Assembly: GCA_050260355.1 (NCBI GenBank)
Contig: JBLNBZ010000025.1
Location: 1 to 43,822 of the forward strand
Direction: 5' to 3'
DNA from: CADEFX01 sp050260355
Lineage (GTDB): Bacteria; Pseudomonadota; Alphaproteobacteria; Rhizobiales; Hyphomicrobiaceae
Length of the DNA stretch: 43,822 nt
Part shown: positions 1-6,886 of the stretch, in pieces
Layout: the number at the start of each line of letters is the position of its first letter
Position numbering within the stretch: the first letter of the stretch is position 1
Translations under genes and position numbers: made by a program
Notes under the pieces: model-generated
Databases searched by the model: none
What the model was told of the DNA's origin: nothing
The model's input: the letters and a program-made list of their open reading frames with translations, nothing else

Positions 1-222
1 GTTGGCCCACACGTTGGCGACGGAGAAATCACTGACGACATACGCGTGCATCAGCGACAGGAAGGCGATCACGAGGAGACCGAGCTGAGCGTAGGCCGCG
101 GAGGCGCCAAATGCCATCAGCCGCGGCGCGCGCGCGCGGGCGCCGCATGCGGGCAGCAGAGCCTGGGCGCCAGAGACGACCAGGGCCAGGATCAGGGCGA
201 AGTGTCCGAGCTCAACGATCAC
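1..222 (-). CDS. ccmF: Cytochrome c maturation heme lyase CcmF, N-terminal part (partial)
   Basis: The N-terminal 74 residues of CcmF, the large membrane subunit that with CcmH transfers heme from holo-CcmE to apocytochrome c in the periplasm. The protein begins MIVELGHFALILALVVSGAQ, a typical CcmF first membrane segment, and a second segment follows (about residues 38-60, AYAQLGLLVIAFLSLMHAY). The gene runs off the left edge. The start is GTG at 222: an in-frame TAA lies two codons upstream, so no longer start exists, although the Shine-Dalgarno is weak. It lies 26 nt downstream of ccmE, which fits an alphaproteobacterial ccmI-E-F-H (cycHJKL) operon. The identity rests on the N-terminus only. 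Confidence 0.85.
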   Translation of the reverse strand, partial: MIVELGHFALILALVVSGAQALLPACGARARAPRLMAFGASAAYAQLGLLVIAFLSLMHAYVVSDFSVANVWAN

Positions 223-248
223 GCGTTACGCACCATCCATGCTGCAAC

Positions 249-713
249 CTACCTCTTCGGAGCCTGACCGTCGGCTGCCTGGGCGCCCTGCCACACGCCC
301 TTGTCCTTGAGAGCCTTGGCGACCTCCGGCGGCATGTACGTCTCGTCGTGCTTGGCAAGCACCGTATCGGCGCGGAAAACACCCGCGCTATCGAGTTTGC
401 CCTCGGCCACGACGCCCTGACCTTCGCGGAAGAGATCGGGCAGCACGCCGCTGTAGGTTACCGAGAGCGTGGACTTGGTGTCGGTCACTGCGAAGCGAAT
501 GTCGGTGCCCTGCCCGCGCACCAGAGTGCCGTTGGCGACCAGCCCGCCGAGGCGAAAGCGCTGTCCGGCGGGGAGGTGCTTCTCGGCGACGTCGCTCGGC
601 GTGTAGAAGAAGACGATGCTGTCGCGCAAGGCGACGAGCACCAGCCCGACCGCCACGCCGAGCACGGCGATGGCAGCGATGATGAGTGCGCCACGGCGCT
701 GGCGACGCGTCAT
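249..713 (-). CDS. ccmE: Cytochrome c maturation heme chaperone CcmE
   Basis: A 154-residue periplasmic heme chaperone. It binds heme covalently after export and passes it to the CcmF/CcmH lyase. The N-terminus is Arg-rich (MTRRQRRG) followed by one membrane anchor (about 9-29). The OB-fold body has the family motifs VFFYTPSD and RLGGLV, and the heme-binding His122 lies in LAKHDETYMP with Tyr126 (HxxxY). Length is normal for the family. It lies between ccmI (67 nt upstream) and ccmF (26 nt downstream), all on the minus strand, so one operon is likely. Nothing odd was seen. Confidence 0.96.
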   Translation of the reverse strand: MTRRQRRGALIIAAIAVLGVAVGLVLVALRDSIVFFYTPSDVAEKHLPAGQRFRLGGLVANGTLVRGQGTDIRFAVTDTKSTLSVTYSGVLPDLFREGQGVVAEGKLDSAGVFRADTVLAKHDETYMPPEVAKALKDKGVWQGAQAADGQAPKR

Positions 714-780
714 GGCGGAAATCTCCGTCCCCTCCGCAGCGGAGGGAATGGCAGCAGCGCGGTTGTGACGAGGGCACGCA

Positions 781-1941
781 TCAGGAACCTAGCCCCAGGC
801 TCTTGGCAAGTGCCTCGAGCTGCTCGAGGGAGCCGGGTTCGCCGGCAAGGCCGCGCCGCGCGTCAGCCAGGGCGGCACGAGCCTCGGTCTTGCGCCCAAG
901 CACGCTGTAGGCGCGGATGAGGCGCTGCCAGGCGGCGAGATCTCCGCCATTTGCGCGCAGCCGCTCGGCCAGCCCGGAAACCATCTGGTCGATGAATTCT
1001 ATGCGCGCCTCAGGCGAAAGGCGCTTAGCAGCGGCGATGTCGTCGCCCGATGGTCCGGGCTCGTGCGGCTTGCCCTCAGGAGCGGCATTCTGCGGTGCAA
1101 GCCTCGCGCGCACGGCGGCAAGACGCTCGGTCACGAGCTTGCGCCATGGCGCGTCCTGCTCGGCCTCGTGTAGCAGAGCGGCATAAGCTTCGGCGGCAGC
1201 CGCAAGCCGGCCGTCCTGCTCGTTGCCGAGCGCCAGCCAGAAGCGCGGCTCGATCCGCTTGGGCTCGAGCTTGGCGAGCCTCTCGTAAGCCACGCGGGCA
1301 GGCTCAGTGACGATGCCATCGTTGGCAAGCACCGTCGCCTCGGCAAATCCGGCCAGGCGAAGGGTGGACTCGCCGAGCAGTGCCGCGGCTTGCCTGAAAG
1401 CCTCGGCCGCCTCCTGGTAGCGGCCCTGCTTGAAGTAGACGGGAGCGATCACATCCCAGCCCTGTCCGTCTTCGGGGTGCTCGCGCAGGCGTGCCTCGAC
1501 CTTGGCGACGAGCGCGGCGACGTCGGTCGCGTCGGGAGGAGCGTGCAGGCGCGAAGCCAGCGGATAGCCGGGCATGCCCGGTGAGCCGAGCGCCAAGTAG
1601 ATCGCGACGGCGAGACACGGCACGGCAATGCACAAGGCGAGGGGCACGGCGCGGACCGCGCGCGGCACGTCGGGGGATGGCGTGGCAGGAGGTGCCGCCG
1701 CAGAGCCGGCCTCAGCGCTGGCGAGCAGGCGCCGGGCGATCTCCACGCGCGCGGCGTCTGCCTCGGCATCGGCAATCAGGCCGCGGGAGCGCTCGGACTC
1801 GAGCTCGCGAAGCTGGTCACGGTAGACGGCAGCATCAGCCGAGGTCGACGCGGCCGAGGCTCGGGCCGGCTGCATCAGCGGTCGCAGCACGACCGCCAGC
1901 ACCGCAGCGGTCATGACCGCAAGACCAAGCCACAGCACCAT
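781..1941 (-). CDS. ccmI: Cytochrome c biogenesis protein CcmI
   Basis: A 386-residue apocytochrome c chaperone. CcmI presents apocytochrome to the heme ligation complex through a periplasmic TPR domain. A first membrane segment lies at about 2-20 (LWLGLAVMTAAVLAVVLRPL). A cytoplasmic loop follows with the CcmI signature VYRDQLRELESERSRGLI, then a second membrane segment at about 95-115. The C-terminal half carries TPR-like helices (for example YQEAAEAFRQAA and AAEAYAALL). It is the first gene of the ccmI-ccmE-ccmF run. The ATG at 1941 directly precedes the hydrophobic segment. Confidence 0.93.
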   Translation of the reverse strand: MVLWLGLAVMTAAVLAVVLRPLMQPARASAASTSADAAVYRDQLRELESERSRGLIADAEADAARVEIARRLLASAEAGSAAAPPATPSPDVPRAVRAVPLALCIAVPCLAVAIYLALGSPGMPGYPLASRLHAPPDATDVAALVAKVEARLREHPEDGQGWDVIAPVYFKQGRYQEAAEAFRQAAALLGESTLRLAGFAEATVLANDGIVTEPARVAYERLAKLEPKRIEPRFWLALGNEQDGRLAAAAEAYAALLHEAEQDAPWRKLVTERLAAVRARLAPQNAAPEGKPHEPGPSGDDIAAAKRLSPEARIEFIDQMVSGLAERLRANGGDLAAWQRLIRAYSVLGRKTEARAALADARRGLAGEPGSLEQLEALAKSLGLGS

Positions 1942-2211
1942 TGCCCGGTTCCGAGACGACGTTATCCGTGCATCTCAATAGGCGTGGCAGAGGCGGGTGA
2001 CAAGGCGAGGACGGGGATTCGGGGGATTTGTCGCGGCGCCGAGGCGGCGCGATCCGGGTGGGGCTGGAGGAAATCGGGAAGGCGGGGCGGAAAGAGGCGA
2101 TTTGGCACGAATTGAGCACAGCACCGCGGGAGTTCCGCGCGTTGCTTCGGTTGGAGCTGCGAGCTTACGGCGCTTGGCAGCACCCGCGACGCCAGTGCGA
2201 CGCGCGCCCGA

Positions 2212-2682
2212 TCAGGCGACGCTACGCCAGGTTCCATCGGGGTTGCGGCAGGCGGTGCCACGCATGGTCTGCGGGCGACCATCGATATAGATCGTGTGAG
2301 TGTATCGGCGGCAGTCCATCGAGCCGCGGCGATAGGATTCCTCGGGAATGATCTCGCCGTAATGGCCGCTGTCCGGGTTGCGCCAGGGACGGCCGACGCC
2401 GGACGGCCCCCTTTCCAATGCCTCGAACTCAGCCTCCTGGGCCAGGCGGCGATCCTCACGATCGAGGGAGCGCCCGATCTCGTGGCCGACGATGCCGCCC
2501 ACGACGGCGCCCACCATTGTGGCGGCCACCCGGCCGCTCCCGCGCCCGACCTGATTGCCGAGAATGCCGCCAGCGACAGCGCCGACCACTGTTCCCGTGT
2601 CCGCCTTGGAGGGGCCGTCGGGCCCACACCCTGCAACACCGAGACACGCTGCGAGAGCGACGACCGCAGGGATGGCGCGCAT
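2212..2682 (-). CDS. Glycine-zipper outer-membrane lipoprotein (17 kDa antigen-like)
   Basis: A 156-residue predicted lipoprotein. A signal peptide ends in a lipobox (LGVAGC, Cys19). Residues 31-72 hold two glycine-zipper helices (GTVVGAVAGGILGNQVG and TMVGAVVGGIVGHEIG) of the type found in Rickettsia 17 kDa surface antigen / SlyB-like proteins. The C-terminal part contains CRRYTHTIYIDGRPQ and GTACRNPDGTW, a common tail of alphaproteobacterial surface-antigen lipoproteins. The expected location is the outer membrane. It stands alone, 163 nt before the kinase gene and 270 nt after ccmI, which suggests its own promoter. The precise function is unknown. Confidence 0.85.
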   Translation of the reverse strand: MRAIPAVVALAACLGVAGCGPDGPSKADTGTVVGAVAGGILGNQVGRGSGRVAATMVGAVVGGIVGHEIGRSLDREDRRLAQEAEFEALERGPSGVGRPWRNPDSGHYGEIIPEESYRRGSMDCRRYTHTIYIDGRPQTMRGTACRNPDGTWRSVA

Positions 2683-2845
2683 ATTCGGATGTTCCCCCGT
2701 TCAATCTCACCGTCAGCCGCGGGCCGCGACGACAAGTAGTCCATGCGACGACAGTTTCCCCGACTGCTTCTTAAACTCGATTCCGGCAGAATCGCGACCG
2801 CCGATGGCCGCAAGCCCACAGGTTGCCAGTGTTGTAGCGCCGATT

Positions 2846-4228
2846 TCAGGCCGCGGGAAGCTCGAGACGAGCGCTGAGTCCTCCCAGGCTGCCTTGCTCG
2901 AGCTTGAACTGGCCGCGATAGGACTGTGCCAGGTCCGCAACGATGGACAGCCCCAGCCCCGAGCCCGGCTTGCCCTCGTCCAGCTTTCGACCCCTCTGGA
3001 TGCCTTGCATGCGCTGCTCGGGCGTGAGTCCGGGCCCGTCGTCCTCGACGCTGATCTGCAGCAGCTTGCCGTTGTTCGGCATGATCCCGGGCTCCACGCC
3101 GACCTTCAGGCAAACGCGCGAGGAAGCCCACTTGCAGGCGTTGTCGAGCAGATTGCCGAGCATCTCCTCGAGATCCTGCCGCTCGCCCTGGAAGCTGGCA
3201 GACGCAGGACAGTCGACCGAGAACTCGAGCTGGCGCTCCGCATAGATGCGCTGCAAGGCGCGCACGATGCCGTCGGCTACCGCGCCGACCTCGGTCTGGC
3301 GGCCGATGACGCCGACGCGCGCGGCCATGCGAGCGCGATCGAGGTAGTAGTTGACTTGATCCGCCATGATCTGCGCCTGCTCGGTGATCTTGGCGGACGA
3401 CGGTCCCTTGTCGTCGCGGGCCTCGTTGACGATGACCGCGAGAGGCGTCTTGAGAGCGTGAGCGAGGTTGCCGACCTGGGTTCGCGCGCGCTCGATGACC
3501 TCCTGGTTGGACCGGATCAGCGCATTGAGCTCCGTCTGCAGAGGCTGCACCTCTGCCGGCAGCTCTCCCTCGAGCTTGTTGGCTTGTCCGGAGCGAATGG
3601 CCGACAGGCGCTTCTCGATGACGTGCAGCGGCTGCAGCACGAACCGCACCTGGAAGATCGTAGCGGCGACGAGCACGATGCCGGCAAGCCCGAGTGCGAT
3701 GGCGAGCGGAATGCGGAACACGGCATTGACCGTCTCGGCCACCTCGGAATCGCCGGCGACGATGAACGAGTAGAAGCGCGGCGACTCGTCCTCACCCGCG
3801 TTGTAGACGTTCTCCGCCATCCGCAGCGACTCGCCGACCGGACCCGTCGTGTTGAACCAGATGATGTTGCTGGCGTCCGGCTTCTTCTTGAGGCTCGACG
3901 GCAGAATGAGCGACTCGCCGGCGAGGGAGGCCGACACCATGCGGCGGCCGGGTGCGTTGTCGAGCGGCGTGATCTGCCAGTACCAGCCGGAATGGGTGAG
4001 CTCGAACAGCGGCTCGCCGATGATCTTCGGCACGCGCGGCTCGTTGCCTTCGTGCAGCGTGCTGAAGGCGATGATCTGGGTGAGGATCTGGCTAAGGCGC
4101 GCATCGAGAGCGGCGTCGGCCTCGCGCTTGTGCACGTAGTCGATGACCAGGCCGGCAATGGCAAGGACCAGCAGCGTCCAGATGGCCGCCGTCGCGAAGA
4201 GACGGAAGGCAAGCGAGTTAAGCTTCAT
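2846..4228 (-). CDS. Sensor histidine kinase, FeuQ/PhoQ-like
   Basis: A 460-residue membrane sensor kinase. There are two membrane segments (about 11-33 and 175-198) around a periplasmic sensor region of about 140 residues, then HAMP-like and dimerization parts. The H-box is NLAHALKTPLAV with His257, the N-box is NLLDNACKWA, and the G-boxes are DDGPGL and GSGLGLSIV. The ATG at 4228 is preferred; a TTG at 4255 would add nine residues. The start overlaps the regulator gene end by 11 nt, so the two are translationally coupled. The regulator resembles FeuP of rhizobia, which makes this the likely FeuQ counterpart. That subfamily assignment is from memory of the family. Confidence 0.85.
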   Translation of the reverse strand: MKLNSLAFRLFATAAIWTLLVLAIAGLVIDYVHKREADAALDARLSQILTQIIAFSTLHEGNEPRVPKIIGEPLFELTHSGWYWQITPLDNAPGRRMVSASLAGESLILPSSLKKKPDASNIIWFNTTGPVGESLRMAENVYNAGEDESPRFYSFIVAGDSEVAETVNAVFRIPLAIALGLAGIVLVAATIFQVRFVLQPLHVIEKRLSAIRSGQANKLEGELPAEVQPLQTELNALIRSNQEVIERARTQVGNLAHALKTPLAVIVNEARDDKGPSSAKITEQAQIMADQVNYYLDRARMAARVGVIGRQTEVGAVADGIVRALQRIYAERQLEFSVDCPASASFQGERQDLEEMLGNLLDNACKWASSRVCLKVGVEPGIMPNNGKLLQISVEDDGPGLTPEQRMQGIQRGRKLDEGKPGSGLGLSIVADLAQSYRGQFKLEQGSLGGLSARLELPAA

Positions 4229-4889
4229 CGCCTTCTTGCGTGAGCCTGTAGCCAAGACCGCGGACGGTCTTGATCATGTCAGGCGGTATCTTTTTGCGCA
4301 AACGGCCGATGAACACCTCGATGGTGTTGGAATCGCGGTCGAAGTCCTGATCGTAGAGGTGCTCGACGAGCTCCGTGCGCGAGACCACGCGCCCGTTGTG
4401 GTGCAAAAGATAGGCGAGCAGCCGATACTCGTGCGAGGTGAGCTTCACGGGCTGACCGGCGACGGTGACGCGGGCGGTCTTGGTGTCGAGCCGCAGGGGG
4501 CCGCACTCGATCTCGGCGCGCGCATGGCCGGCGTACCGGCGCACCTGCGCCCGCACCCGCGCCAGCAGCTCCTCCATGTGAAACGGCTTGGCCACGTAGT
4601 CGTCGGCGCCGGCGTCCATCCCGGCCACCTTGTCGCTCCAGCGGTCACGCGCGGTCAGGATGATGACCGGCATGTTGCGATTGGCGCGACGCCACTGCTC
4701 GAGGACGCTGATGCCGTCCATCTTGGGAAGGCCGACGTCCAGCAGAATGACGTCATAGGGCTCGGTCTCGCCGAGGAAATAGCCCTCCTCACCGTCGGCC
4801 GCGGCATCGACGGCGTAGCCTGCATCCGTCAGCGCGGCGACGAGCTGACGGTTGAGATCGGGATCGTCCTCGACGACCAAAACACGCAC
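4218..4889 (-). CDS. OmpR-family response regulator, FeuP/PhoP-like
   Basis: A 223-residue DNA-binding response regulator. The receiver domain (1-115) has acidic residues Glu7, Asp8 and Asp9, phospho-acceptor Asp51 (VILLDVGLP), a switch Thr in LTARDRW and Lys in AKPF. The winged-helix output domain (about 125-220) contains LTSHEYRLLAYL and DSNTIEVFIGRLRKKI. The motif ARDRWSDKVAGMDAGADDYV is typical of the rhizobial FeuP/PhoP group, which in Sinorhizobium controls cyclic glucan export; this link is inferred. It is cotranscribed with the kinase (11-nt overlap) and sits 72 nt downstream of a small secreted protein. Confidence 0.92.
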   Translation of the reverse strand: MRVLVVEDDPDLNRQLVAALTDAGYAVDAAADGEEGYFLGETEPYDVILLDVGLPKMDGISVLEQWRRANRNMPVIILTARDRWSDKVAGMDAGADDYVAKPFHMEELLARVRAQVRRYAGHARAEIECGPLRLDTKTARVTVAGQPVKLTSHEYRLLAYLLHHNGRVVSRTELVEHLYDQDFDRDSNTIEVFIGRLRKKIPPDMIKTVRGLGYRLTQEGDEA

Positions 4890-4961
4890 GCGGCGAACCT
4901 CAGCTTGCTCGATGGAGCAATTTCGTTACGCGCCAATTATAGTGAGCTTTCGCCGGCGCTC

Positions 4962-5273
4962 CTAGTGCTCGAAAGGATGGCGAGCGTCAACGGTGACCAT
5001 GGTCAGACGCCCCGACGCATCTCGCACGAGGAGGCGGTATACATAATTGCTGCCGGCCCGACAGAGGGTGATGCGCATCAGTGATCCAGTCAGGTGCAGC
5101 CGAGCCTGATCGTGGAGCTCCTTGGTCGCGACCAGCCCCTCCTTCAGCATGATCGGGGCCGCGTCGGACCAGTCCTCGAAGCACCGATCCGTCTCGGCGA
5201 CCGCCGCTTGCGCCGGCAACGCGAACGCCGCCAGCGCGGGCACCACCCTCAGCACTCGGAAAAAACGTGTCAT
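4962..5273 (-). CDS. Small secreted protein upstream of the two-component pair (FeuN-like position)
   Basis: A 103-residue protein with a clear signal peptide (MTRFFRVLRVVPALAAFALPAQAAVA, cleavage near residue 26). The mature part is about 75 residues with two cysteines (CFEDW and LCRAG) and a beta-rich end (YVYRLLVRDASGRLTMVTVDA), which resembles small PepSY-like domains. It is the first gene of a probable operon with the response regulator and kinase. In Sinorhizobium a small periplasmic protein, FeuN, is encoded just upstream of feuPQ and restrains FeuQ. Position and type fit that role, but I see no proof of sequence homology, so the function is inferred from context. Confidence 0.7.
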   Translation of the reverse strand: MTRFFRVLRVVPALAAFALPAQAAVAETDRCFEDWSDAAPIMLKEGLVATKELHDQARLHLTGSLMRITLCRAGSNYVYRLLVRDASGRLTMVTVDARHPFEH

Positions 5274-5387
5274 CCGGCCTCCGAGGCCGGAACTTGGTGA
5301 CCGCGACCTGAACCTCGGATGAACGATGGTGCGCTCACGGCGGTGAGGTCTTCACGTCGTCGTGTACAGTTAAAGAATCACGCCCGT

Positions 5388-5705
5388 TTACAATTTGATT
5401 CTCATGGGCCTGCGCTCGAGCAGCGTGTTGGCGCGCATGCGCCCGAAGATTGTCATTGCCGTGCCGATCAGCCCACCAACGGCCTGCACGAGCAGGACGA
5501 GGTCCTGGCCGAGGCGCTGGACGAGATCAGCCGTCAGATTGATGCCCAGGACAGGGCCGAGTGCAGGAAGCACGGTGGAAAGTGCTGTCAGGATCGCACC
5601 CCAGATGGTCATCGATTGTCCCCACCATTTTGCATCCGGTGTGGACTGGGTGTTGGCACCGTTGTCCTCCGGGTCGGGCGGGAAATTGGCTTCGCCGTTC
5701 GGCAT
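5388..5705 (-). CDS. Possible separately initiated holin-like protein inside the lysin frame
   Basis: An in-frame ATG (codon 342 of the larger ORF) would give a 105-residue protein starting MPNGEANFPPDPEDNG. It has a soluble acidic head and two membrane helices (WGAILTALSTVLPALGPVLG and LVLLVQAVGGLIGTAMTIFG), ending in an Arg-rich tail, like small class II holins. AGGAGA ends 8 nt before the ATG, an ideal Shine-Dalgarno. The preceding linker (PAQPSSTSQQEIRP) looks like a read-through spacer rather than a domain. Whether the cell makes the fused form, the short form or both is unknown. Confidence 0.5.
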   Translation of the reverse strand: MPNGEANFPPDPEDNGANTQSTPDAKWWGQSMTIWGAILTALSTVLPALGPVLGINLTADLVQRLGQDLVLLVQAVGGLIGTAMTIFGRMRANTLLERRPMRIKL

Positions 5706-6728
5706 GGGTCGTATCTCCTGCTGTGAGGTTGAGGAAGGTTGAGCCGGGCGGGCCACGAGCGCGACGGCACGCGACAGCGTCGCGTCGACTCGCGCCAGCC
5801 AACCGCGACCGAAGCGCCAGAAGGTCGCGAGCGCCCGGTACCGGCGGCGCCGGATCGCGGCGTAGGCGTCGAGTGCTGCGCGTAGGTCGCGCGTCCGCGC
5901 GGCGGCAAGCGTGATCGGTCCGATCTCGCCATCGATGTCGACGCCGAGTGCCTCCTGCAGCATGCGCGCGGCGCCCGCGACGCCCTGGTTCACGGCCGCA
6001 TCGAAGTGCATGAGGGCCAGTGCCGGCGGCAGGTCCGGGCATCTGGCCGGTTTCCAATAGCGCCGGTCGTAGATGTCGCGAACCAGATGGTCCGGGATAT
6101 GCCTGAGCTCCGCTTTCAGGGCGGCGAAATTCTCTGCCGTGACCTCGACGCGCTTCTCGCGCGCAAGGTCAGCGAGCGTGATGCCCTTGTTCGTCGGGCC
6201 GCCGGGGTCGAACGGATCGTCGCTCCAGCCGCCCTCGAGTGCGAGGACGTGCGCGAGTGCGGCTTCGAAGGCATGCTGGTTGCTTGCGCAGTTGCGTGCC
6301 GCCTCCCTTGGCGGCCTGCGAAGTCCGATGATGCGGCCACGGTCGAAGGCCTCCACTGTGACCGCATTGGACTGGTTGCCGCCGAGCAGCAGGACATGTG
6401 CGTGGGTCTCACCGACAAGGAAGCCGACGTGTCCGAGCGCCGGATCGCTGCCGCGGCTCAGCACGACGATGGTGCCGAGGTCGGGAGCCGCGGCTGGCTC
6501 GCCCCAGGTCAGGTAGGAGCGCGCGCTCAGAGAGCGCGTGCTGTCGAGGCCGGCCCGCTCCAGGCAGGCGCCAACGAACGCGGCACACCAGGCCGTTTCA
6601 TCGTCGGCAACGGCGTGATGTCCGACGTCGCGAAAGTAGTCGAGGATGCGCGGATTTCTGGCGGCACCTGCGCGCTCGGCCTGGCCGAGCTCGGCCCACG
6701 CGAACGGCATCCATGGCGGTTGCTGCAC
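5388..6728 (-). CDS. Fused lysis protein: TIGR02594 hydrolase + GH108 muramidase + holin-like segment
   Basis: A 446-residue ORF with three parts. Residues 1-137 match the TIGR02594 / CHAP-like family, with Cys48 in TAWCAAFVG and His100 in LGHVGFLVG. Residues 150-320 match glycoside hydrolase 108, an N-acetylmuramidase, with catalytic Glu165 in LEGGWSDDPFDPGG and a peptidoglycan-binding part around 250-275 (GVDIDGEIGPIT). Residues 342-446 contain two hydrophobic helices, like a small holin. The GTG start at 6728 has CGGAG 6 nt upstream. It is the last gene of the GTA cluster, directly after the TIM-barrel gene, and so is the likely peptidoglycan-degrading release function. Most systems encode lysin and holin separately; here no stop codon parts them. 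Confidence 0.85.
   Translation of the reverse strand: MQQPPWMPFAWAELGQAERAGAARNPRILDYFRDVGHHAVADDETAWCAAFVGACLERAGLDSTRSLSARSYLTWGEPAAAPDLGTIVVLSRGSDPALGHVGFLVGETHAHVLLLGGNQSNAVTVEAFDRGRIIGLRRPPREAARNCASNQHAFEAALAHVLALEGGWSDDPFDPGGPTNKGITLADLAREKRVEVTAENFAALKAELRHIPDHLVRDIYDRRYWKPARCPDLPPALALMHFDAAVNQGVAGAARMLQEALGVDIDGEIGPITLAAARTRDLRAALDAYAAIRRRRYRALATFWRFGRGWLARVDATLSRAVALVARPAQPSSTSQQEIRPMPNGEANFPPDPEDNGANTQSTPDAKWWGQSMTIWGAILTALSTVLPALGPVLGINLTADLVQRLGQDLVLLVQAVGGLIGTAMTIFGRMRANTLLERRPMRIKL
5714..5719 (-). promoter_or_regulatory. Shine-Dalgarno for the internal holin-like start
   Basis: AGGAGA on the minus strand, 8 nt from the in-frame ATG at 5705, inside the lysin ORF. The region just before it encodes a Ser/Thr/Gln-rich linker. 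Confidence 0.5.
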
Positions 6729-6750
6729 GGGTTGCTCCGTGGTGGCGCGA

Positions 6751-6886
6751 GTGGTGAGGTCGTGAGCTGGTGAGGTGGTGAGATGGTGAGGTGGGAAATG
6801 GCGAATGGAGTGAGTCCGGCTCTGCCTTACCTCCTTGCCAGCGACTCCCGATCCCTACTCACCGGCTCACCATCTCACCACCTCAC
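6751..6886. repeat. GGTGAG/CTCACC inverted-repeat spacer, copy 1
   Basis: The junction between the TIM-barrel gene and the lysin gene. A GGTGAG-rich arm (6751-6794) faces a CTCACC-rich arm (6858-6886). The segments 6770-6790 and 6866-6886 are perfect reverse complements over 21 nt, with a 75-nt loop. The stop codon of the upstream gene lies inside the second arm. In the mRNA the G-rich arm comes first, so a long stem-loop would form right after that stop. No T-tract follows, so it is not a classical terminator. Confidence 0.85.

Noticed and set aside
1962..3131. Large minus-strand frame spanning the lipoprotein and kinase gene ends
   Set aside because: It is out of frame with both real genes and is Arg/Ala-rich without a family match.
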